A DNA stretch of 25,000 nucleotides from Glandiceps talaboti (lineage: Eukaryota; Hemichordata; Enteropneusta; Spengelidae): positions 7,025,453 to 7,050,452 of the forward strand of contig NC_135571.1 in NCBI RefSeq assembly GCF_964340395.1, given 5' to 3'. Positions 1-10,744 of the stretch are shown one piece after another; within the stretch, counting starts at the first letter, position 1; every line of letters starts with the position of its first letter. The notes below the pieces were generated by a model, which saw only the letters and a list, made by a program, of their open reading frames with translations, was not told the DNA's origin and searched no databases. The position numbers and the translations under genes are program-made.

Positions 1-660
1 ACTTGATATATATGCATGCAATGGACGATCGCGTGGATATATGACAGGGCTATAAATTGTAATAGACTAATTATAGACCCTCAACCTACATATTAAACTT
101 TTATTTAAGTTGATATATAGCGGTATATTATATTCTGTACGATTGTAACCCACATAGTTCAGGTGAGTTGTTGATAGAGTTCGGTAACTCGATAAGTTCC
201 ATGCTTGAATAAACGTTAAAACAACTCAGGTATCAATTGCATTACAAGAAACAGATGCTATTGTTACTTGTCAGCTTATTGCACTTTTAATGAGTATAAC
301 CCTTCAGGCTACTAAGTGCGGTAGAATAAACGTACCTTGTTACATGTAGGTATAGAATGTGTTGGTGTTTACGTGCACTGCCATTGGCATATGCGGCCAT
401 GGATTTGACATGCGCCCTCACACAGGTACGGTAAATACAAGGTGTCAGGAGTTGTCCATGACAACACGTCTCTCCCACATCCCCTCATCTACCAATATCA
501 AAAATACCATCACAGAAGTGTCCTATACCAAAAAGGGATCACAAATCGAACTTAGGACAGCTACACTTTTTTTCGTTTTTCCAACATTTTGTGTAGGTCC
601 TAAAATCTATGGTTTTGCTAATGGGGGGTGGGGGGGGGGGGCATTCAGTTTAAATCTGGT
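1..660. other. Gene-poor AT-rich stretch
   Basis: I see no exon, RNA gene or recognisable element here. Open frames of about 60-117 codons on both strands overlap each other, mostly begin at non-ATG codons and look like chance. The only distinct feature is a nearly pure G run at about 623-641, broken by one T. Confidence 0.5.
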
Positions 661-687
661 AATATATTTCCCACATTTTTTACATTC

Positions 688-803
688 TATGGTTGCACGA
701 AGTACATTCTAGAATCGGATGATCGGAGCTTTACATGAATTACATTTAAAACATTTAATACATTTTTCACATACTATGGTTGCACGGAAGACATTCTAGG
801 ATC
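688..803 (+). repeat. Diverged direct duplication, about 87-bp offset
   Basis: A segment starting TATGGTTGCACGAAG at about 688-716 recurs as TATGGTTGCACGGAAG at about 775-803. Both continue into ACATTCTAGAATC or ACATTCTAGGATC. The offset is 87 bp. The second copy ends about 10 bp before the decayed reverse transcriptase, so the pair may mark the 5' edge of that insertion. This link is inference. Confidence 0.6.
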
Positions 804-813
804 AAACCGTTTT

Positions 814-1450
814 GATCCTGCAAACTACAGAGGAATTACATTGCTACTGACTTTGCAAAAAACTCTTTGAACTGATTATTTCTTATCACCTACAACCATG
901 GCTCCTCGAAAAGAAAATACCACAACCCCCACTAGCCGGTTATCAACGTGGTCAGAGTAATATTACTACAACATTCCGTATTCTAGAGACAATTATACTT
1001 CATCACGTTGAAAGGAGTAGCAAAGTATTTATGTGTACTGACAGTGTAACCTAGACATTCAAAAAGCCTTTGATTTTTTTATGGTGGAATTTCACAAATT
1101 GTACACCATGAGTGTAAATTCAAAACTTTGGAGGATCTTTCAAAATATGTGCTATATGGACAAAAATGTCAAATTGCCATAGACACAGATGAATATCCTA
1201 TATATCAGGGTGTACGACAGGGAATTCGGAAACATTCTTTCAACAACTCTTTACCTAATTTATGCAAACGACCTTTTCGTTGAACGAGAACAGTCACATG
1301 ACAGTGGTGTCAGATGTTACATGTGTTCGCTATTTTGGTTCGCCTGCTTTAGCAGATGACATTTCAATATTAACATCAACTCGTTCTACATGTAAGAAAA
1401 TGCTTAATATTGTATGCAACTACTGTTCAACATTCAGACTTTCCGATCAC
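814..1450 (+). pseudogene. Decayed non-LTR retrotransposon (LINE) reverse transcriptase fragment
   Basis: Ordered reverse-transcriptase motifs are readable on the plus strand, but in three different frames. NYRGITLL starts near 823. AGYQRGQSN, the QxGFR-like block, lies near 935-961. LDIQKAFD, the first catalytic Asp region, is at 1051-1074. QGVRQG is at 1206-1223. IYANDL, resembling the family's YxNDL, is near 1258-1275. LADDISILT, carrying the catalytic DD pair, starts at 1349. The order and spacing match the fingers-palm region of LINE reverse transcriptases. Frameshifts between blocks (for example at the A run near 857-862), in-frame stops and loss of sequence between GVRQG and the NDL block show it is dead. 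No endonuclease domain or 3' tail is visible. I cannot assign the clade from this fragment. LADD replaces the more common Y/FADD. Confidence 0.85.
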
Positions 1451-1485
1451 GTGACTTGACTTGAGTTGATATGACAATTTAGAAT

Positions 1486-1530
1486 ACTGTAGTTCAAACT
1501 CATGTAGTTGGACATAAGTACAAAATATAT
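1486..1530 (+). repeat. Dispersed repeat copy A (CTGTAGTTCAAACTCATG)
   Basis: The sequence starting ACTGTAGTTCAAACTCATG is repeated with a few changes at about 2297-2340, including the following GTTG.ACA..TACAAA. It is preceded by GACAATTTAG, which also occurs at about 1746. These shared pieces suggest fragments of one mobile or satellite element around the LINE remnant. Confidence 0.55.
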
Positions 1531-1559
1531 AGTAAGCAATACAAGCCGAATTATTAACT

Positions 1560-1749
1560 CATTTGACTCGCGACTTCACTAGTACTCTTGATTCGACTCG
1601 ACTCAATTTGACTCTTGACATACCTTGACCTTACTTACCTTTACTTGACCTTGACCTTGACATTACTTGACTTTGTTTGACTGTTTGATTGTCGACTTGA
1701 CTTTTGACCTGACCTGACCTGACCTGACCTGACCTGACCTGACCTGACA
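1560..1749 (+). repeat. TTGAC/CTGAC pentamer satellite, degenerate then pure
   Basis: From about 1560 the sequence is rich in variants of TTGAC, CTTGAC and TCGAC. From about 1705 to 1749 it becomes an almost pure tandem of CTGAC, eight to nine units. The gradient from degenerate to pure suggests recent expansion at the right edge. The minus strand reads as a GQVRS-type repeat with no coding significance. Confidence 0.8.
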
Positions 1750-2296
1750 ATTTAGAGGGTGGGCAAGGGGTATTGTCGTACTCTGTAATCGGGCCCATTT
1801 TATTTTTCGTTGTTTGTAAAACGTTGCAATAAGGTAATATCGTAATTCAGTAGTCGGCATACTGAGTGATCAACTGTTTATTTTGACTGTAATCGTAAAA
1901 GTACCAATTTTGTCAACAGCTCGTTGTTGTAGTTCCCTTCTAATTGTATTGATTTACCTCCCGTTTTTAGAATTGCCTATATTTCTAAAAGCATATCTTA
2001 CAGACAATCATTCAAAACAGTTTGTCAAATATGTAAGGAGTCACTGACTGCTTATCTCACCATCAATATGTTGTCATGAGTTTTACAAGGAGTGGTAGAT
2101 GCATTAGAATGCCCTTCCAGCAACTTTCCATGTATAATTTTCAAACGAAAACTCAAATTTATCATCTTCATAATTCGTAAAGTGTTTTTTCATCATAAAT
2201 GTAAAAGATTTAATTTAATCTTCGTAATTGGTAAATCAACACTTATATTTTCTGTAAATCGTACTGGGGACACCCTTGCCCACCCTCAACTTAGTA
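1750..2296. other. Spacer with inverted repeat arms
   Basis: No gene is seen. GAGGGTGGGCAAGGGGTATTGTCGTAC-like sequence at about 1755-1781 is an imperfect inverted match to about 2261-2290, which reads GTACTGGGGACACCC then TTGCCCACCCTC. The arms are about 500 bp apart and could be termini of one inserted element. Confidence 0.4.
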
Positions 2297-2340
2297 ACTG
2301 TAGTTCAAACTCATGGAGTTGTACAAAGATACAAATATCG
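2297..2340 (+). repeat. Dispersed repeat copy B (CTGTAGTTCAAACTCATG)
   Basis: Second copy of the repeat at 1486-1530, about 810 bp downstream in the same orientation. It directly follows the inverted-repeat arm at 2261-2290. Confidence 0.55.
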
Positions 2341-3355
2341 AACATATTGTTGCATATATGCACTTCTGGAAAACAATATTCAATAACTTTGCACATGCTT
2401 TAAACTTCAGCAACGACTCCAAAGATCTCAATGCTGGAATCACGGTGTATTATTTTCATACGAGTAACCAGTAACACTATACCCCAAATAATAAGGGATA
2501 GATGTCAGATGAAACCATATCATTTGACAATTTCACAGACACAGACACACCCACACACACACATGTATTGACAATCTATAACATCGACACACATATATTG
2601 CAGTCTAACTCGGAGTATTCAAATCAAAGTATCAACTTCACACATAGATAACTTAAATTTCAAGTACTACAGAATATAATTTAAAACATAATTATAAACT
2701 TGTTTGACTTACAGTTGCTGACTATTCACTGGCGGCGATCAACAGGATACTGGAACAAAAACCATGCTGACATCAGGCAACAGACATTTAACACACGCTC
2801 TGTGCAGCGGTTCCTTTAATCCAGGGGTAGGAACACTTTGAAAAGGTGTTAGAAAGTTTCTCTTCAATTCCAGTCCGGATAAATTGTCCATTCTTACAGT
2901 ATTCAGACTTGGGCCACTTCACAAAACCACCTGTTACAGTACACTATGGCTGTAAATATTATCACGAGAACATGTCCAAATCCTACCTATTAGTAATCTG
3001 CACCATTAATCACTACACTGTGCAAACTGGGTTTTCCGACACGTTTTACCGGTTTGGCTTCAGATAATGACGACACGCACTGACAGTGAATATGTGTTCA
3101 CCTCAAAATCCAGGCATATGTCAATCCAGCATGTTAATTCTCAGTTCACCTAATTTGCATTTAACGTAAACAACCCAGCCACCTGGTAGTACATGTACTA
3201 TAACATGATAATTCACTACGAACTAATTTACATACAAAGTAAACTTTCACTGATTTACATACAACGTACAAATGTTTTGTTACATTAGACACATGGTAGA
3301 CCAAACATGTAATACGTATTTAAGATACCAACTGTTATATTGTCATTGTTTTCAG
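2341..3355. other. Spacer, no supported exon
   Basis: The stretch holds a short impure CA run (about 2536-2562). A splice-acceptor-like TTTGACTTACAG ends near 2712, but no frame after it stays open to a donor in a convincing way. A 73-codon frame at 2846-3067 begins at a non-ATG codon and is unconvincing. If the exon at 3356 is real, its upstream partner should lie in or before this region. Confidence 0.35.
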
Positions 3356-3544
3356 GACATTTGGGATGACATTGACAATGCTGCCATAGCAACGGTGTTT
3401 GCTGACTCAACGGAACCCTCGGTCATCACTATAGGGACAGATAATCCAGAGACGTCGTTGATCTACACCAACGTTAATTCCACAAACTTTATTTTGATCT
3501 TCATTATGCTATTCAGTCTGTTCGATACTTCATTTAGCAAGTGA
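3356..3544 (+). CDS. Possible terminal exon of an unrecognised membrane-anchored protein
   Basis: A good acceptor (TTGTTTTCAG ending at 3355) is followed by an open frame of 62 codons and TGA at 3542-3544. The peptide begins with an acidic segment (DIWDDIDNAA). Its middle is rich in Ser and Thr with an NST glycosylation sequon (residues 41-43). A hydrophobic stretch follows (FILIFIMLFSLF, residues 45-56), and the peptide ends DTSFSK. This looks like the C-terminus of a secreted or surface protein with one membrane span or a GPI-type tail. I do not recognise the family, and no upstream exon could be assigned. An ATTAAA possible poly(A) signal lies at 3821. A chance frame is possible. Confidence 0.35.
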   Translation, partial: DIWDDIDNAAIATVFADSTEPSVITIGTDNPETSLIYTNVNSTNFILIFIMLFSLFDTSFSK

Positions 3545-3910
3545 AGCAGTTTAAAGAGACGGTTTCGTGTTGGTAATGCCACCGTCATGCCATATTACAT
3601 TATTGTTATTATTATTCGGATAAACTGGATATTCTGCCGATTAGTTTACGTTCCGATGTTGGGGCATTTTATTTCCATTCATTGTGTCCCATTACTGTGT
3701 TCAAAAAACCCTCAAGATTCATTTTAATTACTTTATAACTTATTACTTTTTTTTGTCCTTCCAGACTAATTCCGATGGTTTTCGGAAAACGCTTTTATCA
3801 CATTTCAAACCAAAGCAAGCATTAAACACAGAATGTATATGCCCTAATATTACTTGATCTTAATATTCATCTTTATTTTGTTGAAATTGATCAACGTTTA
3901 AAATTCAACT
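3545..3910. other. Spacer or 3' UTR of the possible exon
   Basis: AT-rich and without coding signal. It would be 3' UTR if the exon ending at 3544 is real. ATTAAA occurs at 3821. Confidence 0.3.
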
Positions 3911-4043
3911 TTGGCCAAAATAATGCCATTATTTTTGCAATGGCCACGGGAAAAACATTGGCCATTATTTTGTCCATTGGAAGAATAATGCCCATTATTT
4001 TGATCAATTTTAAAATGAAAATATTGGCCATTATCTTGGCCAT
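3911..4043. repeat. Cluster of GGCCATTATTTTG units in both orientations
   Basis: Variants of GGCCATTATTTTG occur at about 3925, 3961, 3991 and 4027. The inverted form GGCCAAAATAATG is at 3912-3924, and AATGGCC is near 3938. The units are spaced about 30-40 bp and form local palindromes. Read on the minus strand they give an NGQNNGQ-like repeat with no start context, so I treat this as a non-coding degenerate minisatellite. Confidence 0.6.
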
Positions 4044-4213
4044 TCATGAATCCCATTTCGGAGATACCGAGTGCAAGGTAACTTAAATTTATACAATGCT
4101 GTCTGTATATTGTAGTATTCATCTACTTCAAATATAATTGTGTTCGTTTACTTCTTTTACACCTAATGAAACTCTCACAGTAGTAAAGTTACTAACGAGT
4201 ATAGATTATTTAC

Positions 4214-4248
4214 TTGTTTGTTTGTTTGTTTGTTTGTTGTTTGTTTTT
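4214..4248 (+). repeat. (TTTG)n microsatellite
   Basis: About seven TTTG units with one short interruption. Confidence 0.9.
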
Positions 4249-4619
4249 GTCATACTCATAACTTGCTAAGCCCGGGCTTCCTGTAATTGTTTCGAATTTC
4301 CTTCTTTTCACCTCGCGAATATGTTCACATAATAATGCAAAAATAATGGCACAGCTGAGTTCATCGTATACTGGTGGAGTTGTGATGCAAAGCGGTGTGT
4401 CAAGGGAATGTATGACAGCGCCTCCACTGGCCATAATCACAAATCGTATGCGTAGAAGGTTGTGAGCTGTATCGATCTCATATTTATGACGGTGTTGAGG
4501 TTTTATTTTGCATGATATACAGATGAATCGATAACTTACTGTAATTACAAATGTAAATGATTCAATTGTCCATTATATAATTATGTATATTTGCGAGTAT
4601 TAATGTGCATGTGTCACGA
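4249..4619. other. Spacer, nothing recognised
   Basis: Slightly less AT-rich at about 4260-4440. A 76-codon minus-strand frame there has no supporting feature. Confidence 0.4.
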
Positions 4620-4678
<59 letters not shown>

Positions 4679-4785
4679 GTGTGTGTATGTATGTATGTAT
4701 GTATGTATGTATGTATGTATGTATGTATGTATGTATGTATGTATGTATGTATGTATGTATGTATGTATGTATGTATGTATGTATG
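4620..4785 (+). repeat. Compound (TCTG)n-(TATG)n microsatellite
   Basis: Roughly 14 TCTG units (to about 4676) pass through a short TG run into about 25 TATG units ending at 4785. Open frames across it on both strands exist only because a 4-bp unit lacks stop codons in all frames. Confidence 0.97.
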
Positions 4786-5589
4786 ACTACCAAAATAATG
4801 GACGGTCCAGCTACTCCAAATACGGGCATGACGATCTCCATACATGGGCATGGCTAATCTTACAGTGTGATTGATCATTGCCCTTGTAATAAATCAAACC
4901 TTGCCACCAGATTGCTGTCAAAGGTATTTCAAGTATGTTACATCGAACCTTTACTAAATAGTGGTATATCAACTAAATTACTTGTTGATTATTAAACTAC
5001 AACAACCCGTTATATCCATGACATCTTGTCTCTACTTCTACTTTGATCATTTGGTGTCACGTGATATATACCGACTTTAATGTACTCTAGTTATCTTATA
5101 CTATGGTTGCCTTAGCGACTGTAAAGTCGCTAATCATAACACAGTACTACCGTCTGACACCTGTATAGTTCATAGCACCTACTTGAATAGCCAGCACCGT
5201 GGATACTCGACCTATAAACAGAGAACATTCGTTGACAGATCTTTATAAACAGTAATTTACTGTGGTCTATGCACATCACGGTCTACTGTGTATATACGCG
5301 CGAGTACGTATTTAAAGCGAAAAAAAAAACACTGGCAGAATTGTGAGCAGTAATTCACATTACATGTTAAAAGCGTATACTTTGCAATTATATACATTCA
5401 CATCACAGTCCCTTATAGAGGGTAATATTATGTGGTTACATACAAGAGATCAAACTCCTGTTTGGAGGTTTAGAATTTAAAAAGAATTCGTCTGATTAGA
5501 ATTTTTCATTCTCGCTCCCTGAAACAGTATGATGTTCAGACGTTCGCTATTATTTGTTTCTGTATACCTATTTTTGTTTCCTAACATAT
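4786..5589. other. Spacer, nothing recognised
   Basis: No coding signal. It contains a perfect 15-bp palindrome ACAGTAATTTACTGT at 5249-5263 and an A run near 5321-5330. Confidence 0.4.
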
Positions 5590-5797
5590 TTTTCTCCCTC
5601 TTTCTCTCGTACAATCTCTCTTCTTTACATTCTCCCTTCCCTTCCACTCGCTGTGTCTCCGTGTCTTTCCCTATCTCTCTGTCTATGCCTGTCTCTTATG
5701 CTGGCCCTGTCTGTCTGCCTGTCTGTCTGTCTGTGTCTGACTGACTGACTGACTGACTGACTGTCTGTCTGTCTGTCTGTCTGTCTGCCTGTCTGCC

Positions 5798-5842
<45 letters not shown>

Positions 5843-5857
5843 GACTGATTGATTGTC
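5590..5857 (+). repeat. Pyrimidine tract leading into (CTGT)n/(CTGA)n array
   Basis: A CT-rich tract (about 5590-5705) grades into tandem CTGT units. A block of five to six CTGA units is embedded at about 5738-5762, followed by a long CTGT run with single CTGC variants. The array ends near 5857. Confidence 0.93.
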
Positions 5858-7854
5858 CACTCTATTGTAGTATTGTTAAATATATTTCTTATTTTATTTT
5901 ACTTGATAATTCATACAATCATACTCACTATAATGTCAATTTCATCATTCAGATAAAATCCAATATGGCGTATCGATATTATTGATTCTAGGCAGAATTT
6001 TCATTTCATTAAGCTTACGTTTTTCATTCTGTCGTCACATAATAAATTCAAAGTTCATTTTGACTGGATTGTATGGTTAGCTTTCGAAACCCGTACACTT
6101 CTGACCTCGGGCTTGGTGCCGGGGTCACTCTATGCCTAGGATAGGATATTAGTAAAAGCCATCAATTTCTTTGGGACAAATTGAAAGTGATTACACCCAA
6201 AGCAAAAAGACAAAAGAAACCACGGTCAAACTTGGAGCATAGCTTTAGCGTGATGCCCTGTGAATAGCTAATCTTAATCGTTATTAAATACAATTGGTGA
6301 TAAACGTAGAAGAAAAGAAGATTAATTGCCATTAAATGTTGATAATCCTAGCTCCTTGAAGATTTAAATAATTTGTATTGTCAACATCTCATGAAAAACT
6401 TTACAACCGTAGGTCAACATCTTAATTCCTTGAGACGTTATTTATTCCCATTATATCAAAATCCGTATAATTACCCCTGTTAGATATTGACTCCCGGACT
6501 TCACTAATTTTAAAAATAAAATAGAGTTTCATATATTTCAATTCTTCTGGTAGCAATCCTTGCTTACGGTGATTATTATCAACAGACATCGGGTGCCATT
6601 CTCAAAATTTACATTGAAAAGAAACATCTTAGATTTTGTGATACATGGGAGAAAAATGCAGCGCGTTGCAGGTCACTGTACCGCGACTCACTCTGTTTGA
6701 TGCAAGCACATAGCAATCAATAAGAAACCGCAATGCAACACTTTAAGATAGCAAGATTGAATGGACACAGTTTCTTGTTACATTTTGTCTAAATGAAATG
6801 AATTAATGTGTCACCATGTAGACATCATGATCATAACACACCATTCAATATGTAGTCGATGAGTGTGCACAGTACAACGATATTAGAGGGTACATGTATG
6901 CGGTAGATATCGGAACATTCAAAACATCCGCTTTCTGCTAGCGTCGTAATTTTGTCATAAATGTACAAATAAGGACACCTTTACTATACATTTAAGTTGG
7001 CGTATTTCCCTTTTTTCATCCTGTGTAAAATGCAGTCATCAAAACATTGACGTCCGCGTGTCAGTGTTATGTATTTGAGAATACAGCGTAAGGAGGCTAG
7101 ATGAAATGGGCTGTGGCCGAAAAAAGACGATTTAAAAAAAAATGGGAACACAGTTCAAAGTGAAATGAAAGCCAAGAACTGCTCGATTCGTGCTTGATAA
7201 CCTCAACGTTAATCGATTTGATATTATAATACGGATTTGTCTTGAAAATTAGCAATTTATCCTTTCATCATACAGTTACTATGGAAACAATGACGTCAAT
7301 GTATCTAGGTGTTTCTTTCAAAATTCCTCGATCTTTACTCGTTTGCTGCAAAATGCTTCCGGTTATAACAGGCATTTTTGTCTGATAGTCTTAATAATGA
7401 TGATCCAGTGAAAAACGACAACATGTTTAAATTTATCGTGAAAGGTTTATTTCAAGTGAACCACTTAGTGGTATTATACCAGTAAATTACTGAAATCAAA
7501 GAGGTAAGTTTTAAGAGCGTTGTATGATATATCGATTACTGTCGATGGCCTAGCTACATTAGTAGGTGGTCACTGAACCTAAAGTATGTTATTTAATGCG
7601 CCATATTTCTACTCGAAAGAGTTGCATAAATATATATCGCTGATATTTAAAAACTGGATATGAACAAACAGTTAATATTTATTCATAATTTATCTTCCTT
7701 TGGAGTTGTATAGCACCCGTTGATATACTTGAAAGCCTTTCATTAATGGTACACATTCCATTCGAACCCGTACCTATCCCCTCAAGTTCCCGAGTAGCCT
7801 CCCGAAACCGGCGAAGTCTGCATTCTCTGCAGCTTCAGTGGTCTTCGTTTATTC
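5858..7854. other. Long AT-rich spacer, no gene seen
   Basis: About 2 kb without any frame over 60 codons that is not antisense to repeats, and without recognisable RNA genes. A full palindromic CRE (TGACGTCA) lies at 7291-7298. The segment 7740-7850 is locally richer in GC but shows no splice-bounded open frame. Confidence 0.45.
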
Positions 7855-7948
7855 AACACACACACACACATACATACATTATACATACATACATACATAC
7901 ATACATGTACATACATACATACATACATACATACATACATACATACAT

Positions 7949-8001
<53 letters not shown>

Positions 8002-8057
8002 CATACATACATACATACATACATACATACATACATACATACATACATACACACATA
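7855..8057 (+). repeat. (CA)n/(CATA)n compound microsatellite
   Basis: A CA run, then CATA units with one GTAC interruption (about 7907), an internal pure CA run (about 7966-8000), then more CATA units. This is the reverse complement of the TATG class seen at 4.7 and 18 kb. Confidence 0.97.
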
Positions 8058-8174
8058 CCGTGATTTCCTCTCAAATGCCACGACACGATTGGGAGTTAGA
8101 CAAACCAACTGAGAGAATATTTGAAAATAGTCCTTCACTATTTTCGTTTGCCGTTTATCTGTCTTTCTGATTTC

Positions 8175-8265
8175 AATTATAATTAAAACCGTCTATAATT
8201 AAATTTTGAAGTGAAATTTTTTTTTGTACTTAATGAATTTTGCTTACATTTATTTCACTAAATGC
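8175..8265 (+). repeat. AT-rich dispersed repeat related to 10.84-10.96 kb
   Basis: Shared blocks in the same order as at 10.84-10.96 kb: AATTAAATTTTG, then TTGTACTTAAT or a close variant, then TAATGAATTT.GCTT(T)ACATTTA. This could be a decayed small element present twice. A CRE (TGACGTCA) lies just downstream at 8315-8322. Confidence 0.45.
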
Positions 8266-8623
8266 GTAATACATATCTGTGACTAAAAAAAGTTTACTGC
8301 AAAATGGGTAAATGTGACGTCATGGACGTTTGTCATACTCGTCGTTAAATTCCATTGGATCACACCACCAAAGACATGTTTGGTTATCGGCATGTTGAAG
8401 TTATCAAAATTGACGCCTATCAAAGTCATCTGTGTACTACCTGTATAAATATAGTCACCATAAAACTTGAATGAAATAACGGCGTTGCTCCGTCACATTG
8501 ACGACGTAGGGTGATGGCACTGAGCTTGTTTCTCGTCATAGGACCTCTTTCATAAATCACTTCTATTTGAAGTGTTCACCTTGCCATAGTAGCACATAGG
8601 TATTAATGAGCGACCCTGTTGTC
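8266..8623. other. Spacer with CRE-like site
   Basis: No coding frame is seen. TGACGTCA occurs at 8315-8322, followed by other GACG-containing words up to about 8505. Confidence 0.35.
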
Positions 8624-8624
8624 C

Positions 8625-8658
<34 letters not shown>
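8624..8658 (+). repeat. (GTCT)n microsatellite, left arm of an inverted pair
   Basis: About eight to nine GTCT units. It is the reverse complement of the CAGA run at 8777-8834, with about 118 bp of unique sequence between. Confidence 0.95.
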
Positions 8659-8776
8659 GATGATAAACTGTACGTCGTCTGTTCTTGTGAAATAAAGACA
8701 GCATCTTGAAATACACAGAATATACACCAACTCTCCGATACACAGACATTTTAAGTTTTAACATTTAAGTACAACC

Positions 8777-8793
8777 ACAGACAGACAGACAGG

Positions 8794-8835
<42 letters not shown>

Positions 8836-9044
8836 TACACACACATACATACATACATACATACATACATACATACACACACATACATACATACATACAT
8901 ACATACATACATACAGACATACATACATACATACATATACACATATACATACATACATACATACATACATACATACATACACACACATACATACATACAT
9001 ACATACACACACACATACATACATACATACATACATACATACAT

Positions 9045-9083
<39 letters not shown>

Positions 9084-9084
9084 C
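8777..9084 (+). repeat. Compound (CAGA)n-(CATA)n-(CA)n microsatellite
   Basis: CAGA units (8777-8834) lead into several blocks of CATA broken by short CACA runs, ending in a pure CA run at about 9061-9084. Frames reading as Met-Tyr-Val-Cys repeats on the minus strand are artefacts. Confidence 0.97.
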
Positions 9085-10744
9085 GAGCGTATTTTTATCG
9101 TATAGTGTGTTCATGTCGAGGTAATCAATGCTACATGATAAGGAGGGTTATTGAAAATCTTTAAAACAGCCAAGACTTGCAACAATATTGTTTAATAACA
9201 ACCAGGTTTGCCTACAAAAGGCGTTATGGTACAATAAAACAACTCAATGTGTTTAGAGGCAAATACAATATAATATGCTCAACAGATGTTTTTCAAGCCT
9301 TCAAGGCGATTTTAAATTTCTATACAGTCAAAAAAAATCTGAGTCTTTTTGTCGGACAAACAATGAGTGACTTTACAGGCAGTATATGTATCGATGCTTT
9401 CGTTTTAATGTGTTTTAGCGACCATAAAATCGATGCCTATAAATGGCCTTTTCACAAATATTCATAATTCATTCTTTTCTCTCGCTATATTTATAGTTTT
9501 ATGTGGGGAAAAAAACTACTTAAAATATTCATCTCTGAGGCATGCCTACGTATTATGCACTCCATATTGAACAGACACCAGTAATGTACGTAAATCCTAC
9601 AGATGACGTAATTATCGTCACTGAAAATTACGTCACTAACTCATTTGCATATTATTTGTAATGACATAAAATATGTGAATTATGTCAAAGGCTGATAACA
9701 ATTTGGTGTTCTCTAATGACTCGAACGGTGAACTAAATATTTTTTTATATGGATTGAAAAACAAAACCATGGAAACTGAACTCTCTCTAAAATCCAATTT
9801 ACTAAACAGCAGTGAATATAATCACATTAACTTTTTCTTCGGTTCACACAGGCAAAAAACCCTCGGGCTGAATTCACTTCCGTCCGATTTTCATTAAGTG
9901 GAAACAAGACGTTTCTGCAAACACATTATTTTATGTATTGGCTATCTAATAGGGAATCGAATTTCATTTTGCAGCAAATTTCAACATCGCCATAAAGGTT
10001 CCCTAAATCAATACATAATCATCGGATTAAACATCAAAGTAAAAACTGAATATAATTATAACAAAAACAACACACATCATAAAATATTGGTGTAATATTT
10101 TAGACATTCTATGGCAAACAGAAAATGAAAACACCTTGCTAACAACTCCAAACGTAACAACTTAATGTAATATACAATTCTTGGAGAGAAAAAAAATGAA
10201 TTAATACAGCAAACAACACGTGTAACTAAATGCGTTCAGTCAAACTTTAGCATGTATTTATCTTTTAAACAAACAAATTCGATATTTGGTATAGTATTAA
10301 TGACTTCAATGCATGCAAAGAAAGTACAGTGCTCTTCCTACTTTTTAATCAGACAAACGGCCAACAATGTACTTTCCAATATCTAATCAAATAGATTACA
10401 TTTCCGTTGCCTTGGATACGTTCTCCTCAACATGTGTTACATTTAATTGGAACACGTGCCATTGCGGTGTGAATCAACGTATATGCGTCATCGCTGAAGT
10501 CCAGTACTAAATTCAGAAGTATTTATTAAACTCTTGGAGTTTGTCAAAAATAACAAGTCCTCACTGTCGTATATTTGCTAAATTTTATAAATTTGAGCTT
10601 GTATATTTCTCTTTAATGGTGTCCTCGATATTATTGTCCATAAATTAGCCAATGTGAGCATTTATTTGCATAGCATGTGTTTACGTATATTATTTTCAAT
10701 ACTGACAATAGTGCGAATTTTCGCCGGATGTGAAAATTACTTTG
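9085..10744. other. AT-rich spacer with one interrupted open frame
   Basis: No supported gene. A frame opening at ATG 9682 runs 71 codons to TAA at 9895-9897 and stays open in the same frame for 65 more codons to 10095. The composition is as AT-rich as the surroundings, and no domain is recognisable, so chance is likely. A short element at about 9628-9660 (ATTACGTCA then ATTTGCATATTA) recurs near 11.68 kb. Confidence 0.35.
9628..9664 (+). repeat. ATTACGTCA...ATTTGCATATTA repeat, copy 1
   Basis: ATTACGTCACTAACTCATTT followed by GCATATTA is nearly the same as the copy at 11671-11701. ATTTGCAT is the octamer (POU) core, but repetition of the flanks suggests a repeat element rather than two independent sites. 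Confidence 0.45.

Noticed and set aside
4591-4878. Overlapping 75-92-codon frames on both strands over the TCTG/TATG array
   Set aside because: Same artefact of tetranucleotide repeats. No non-repeat domain.
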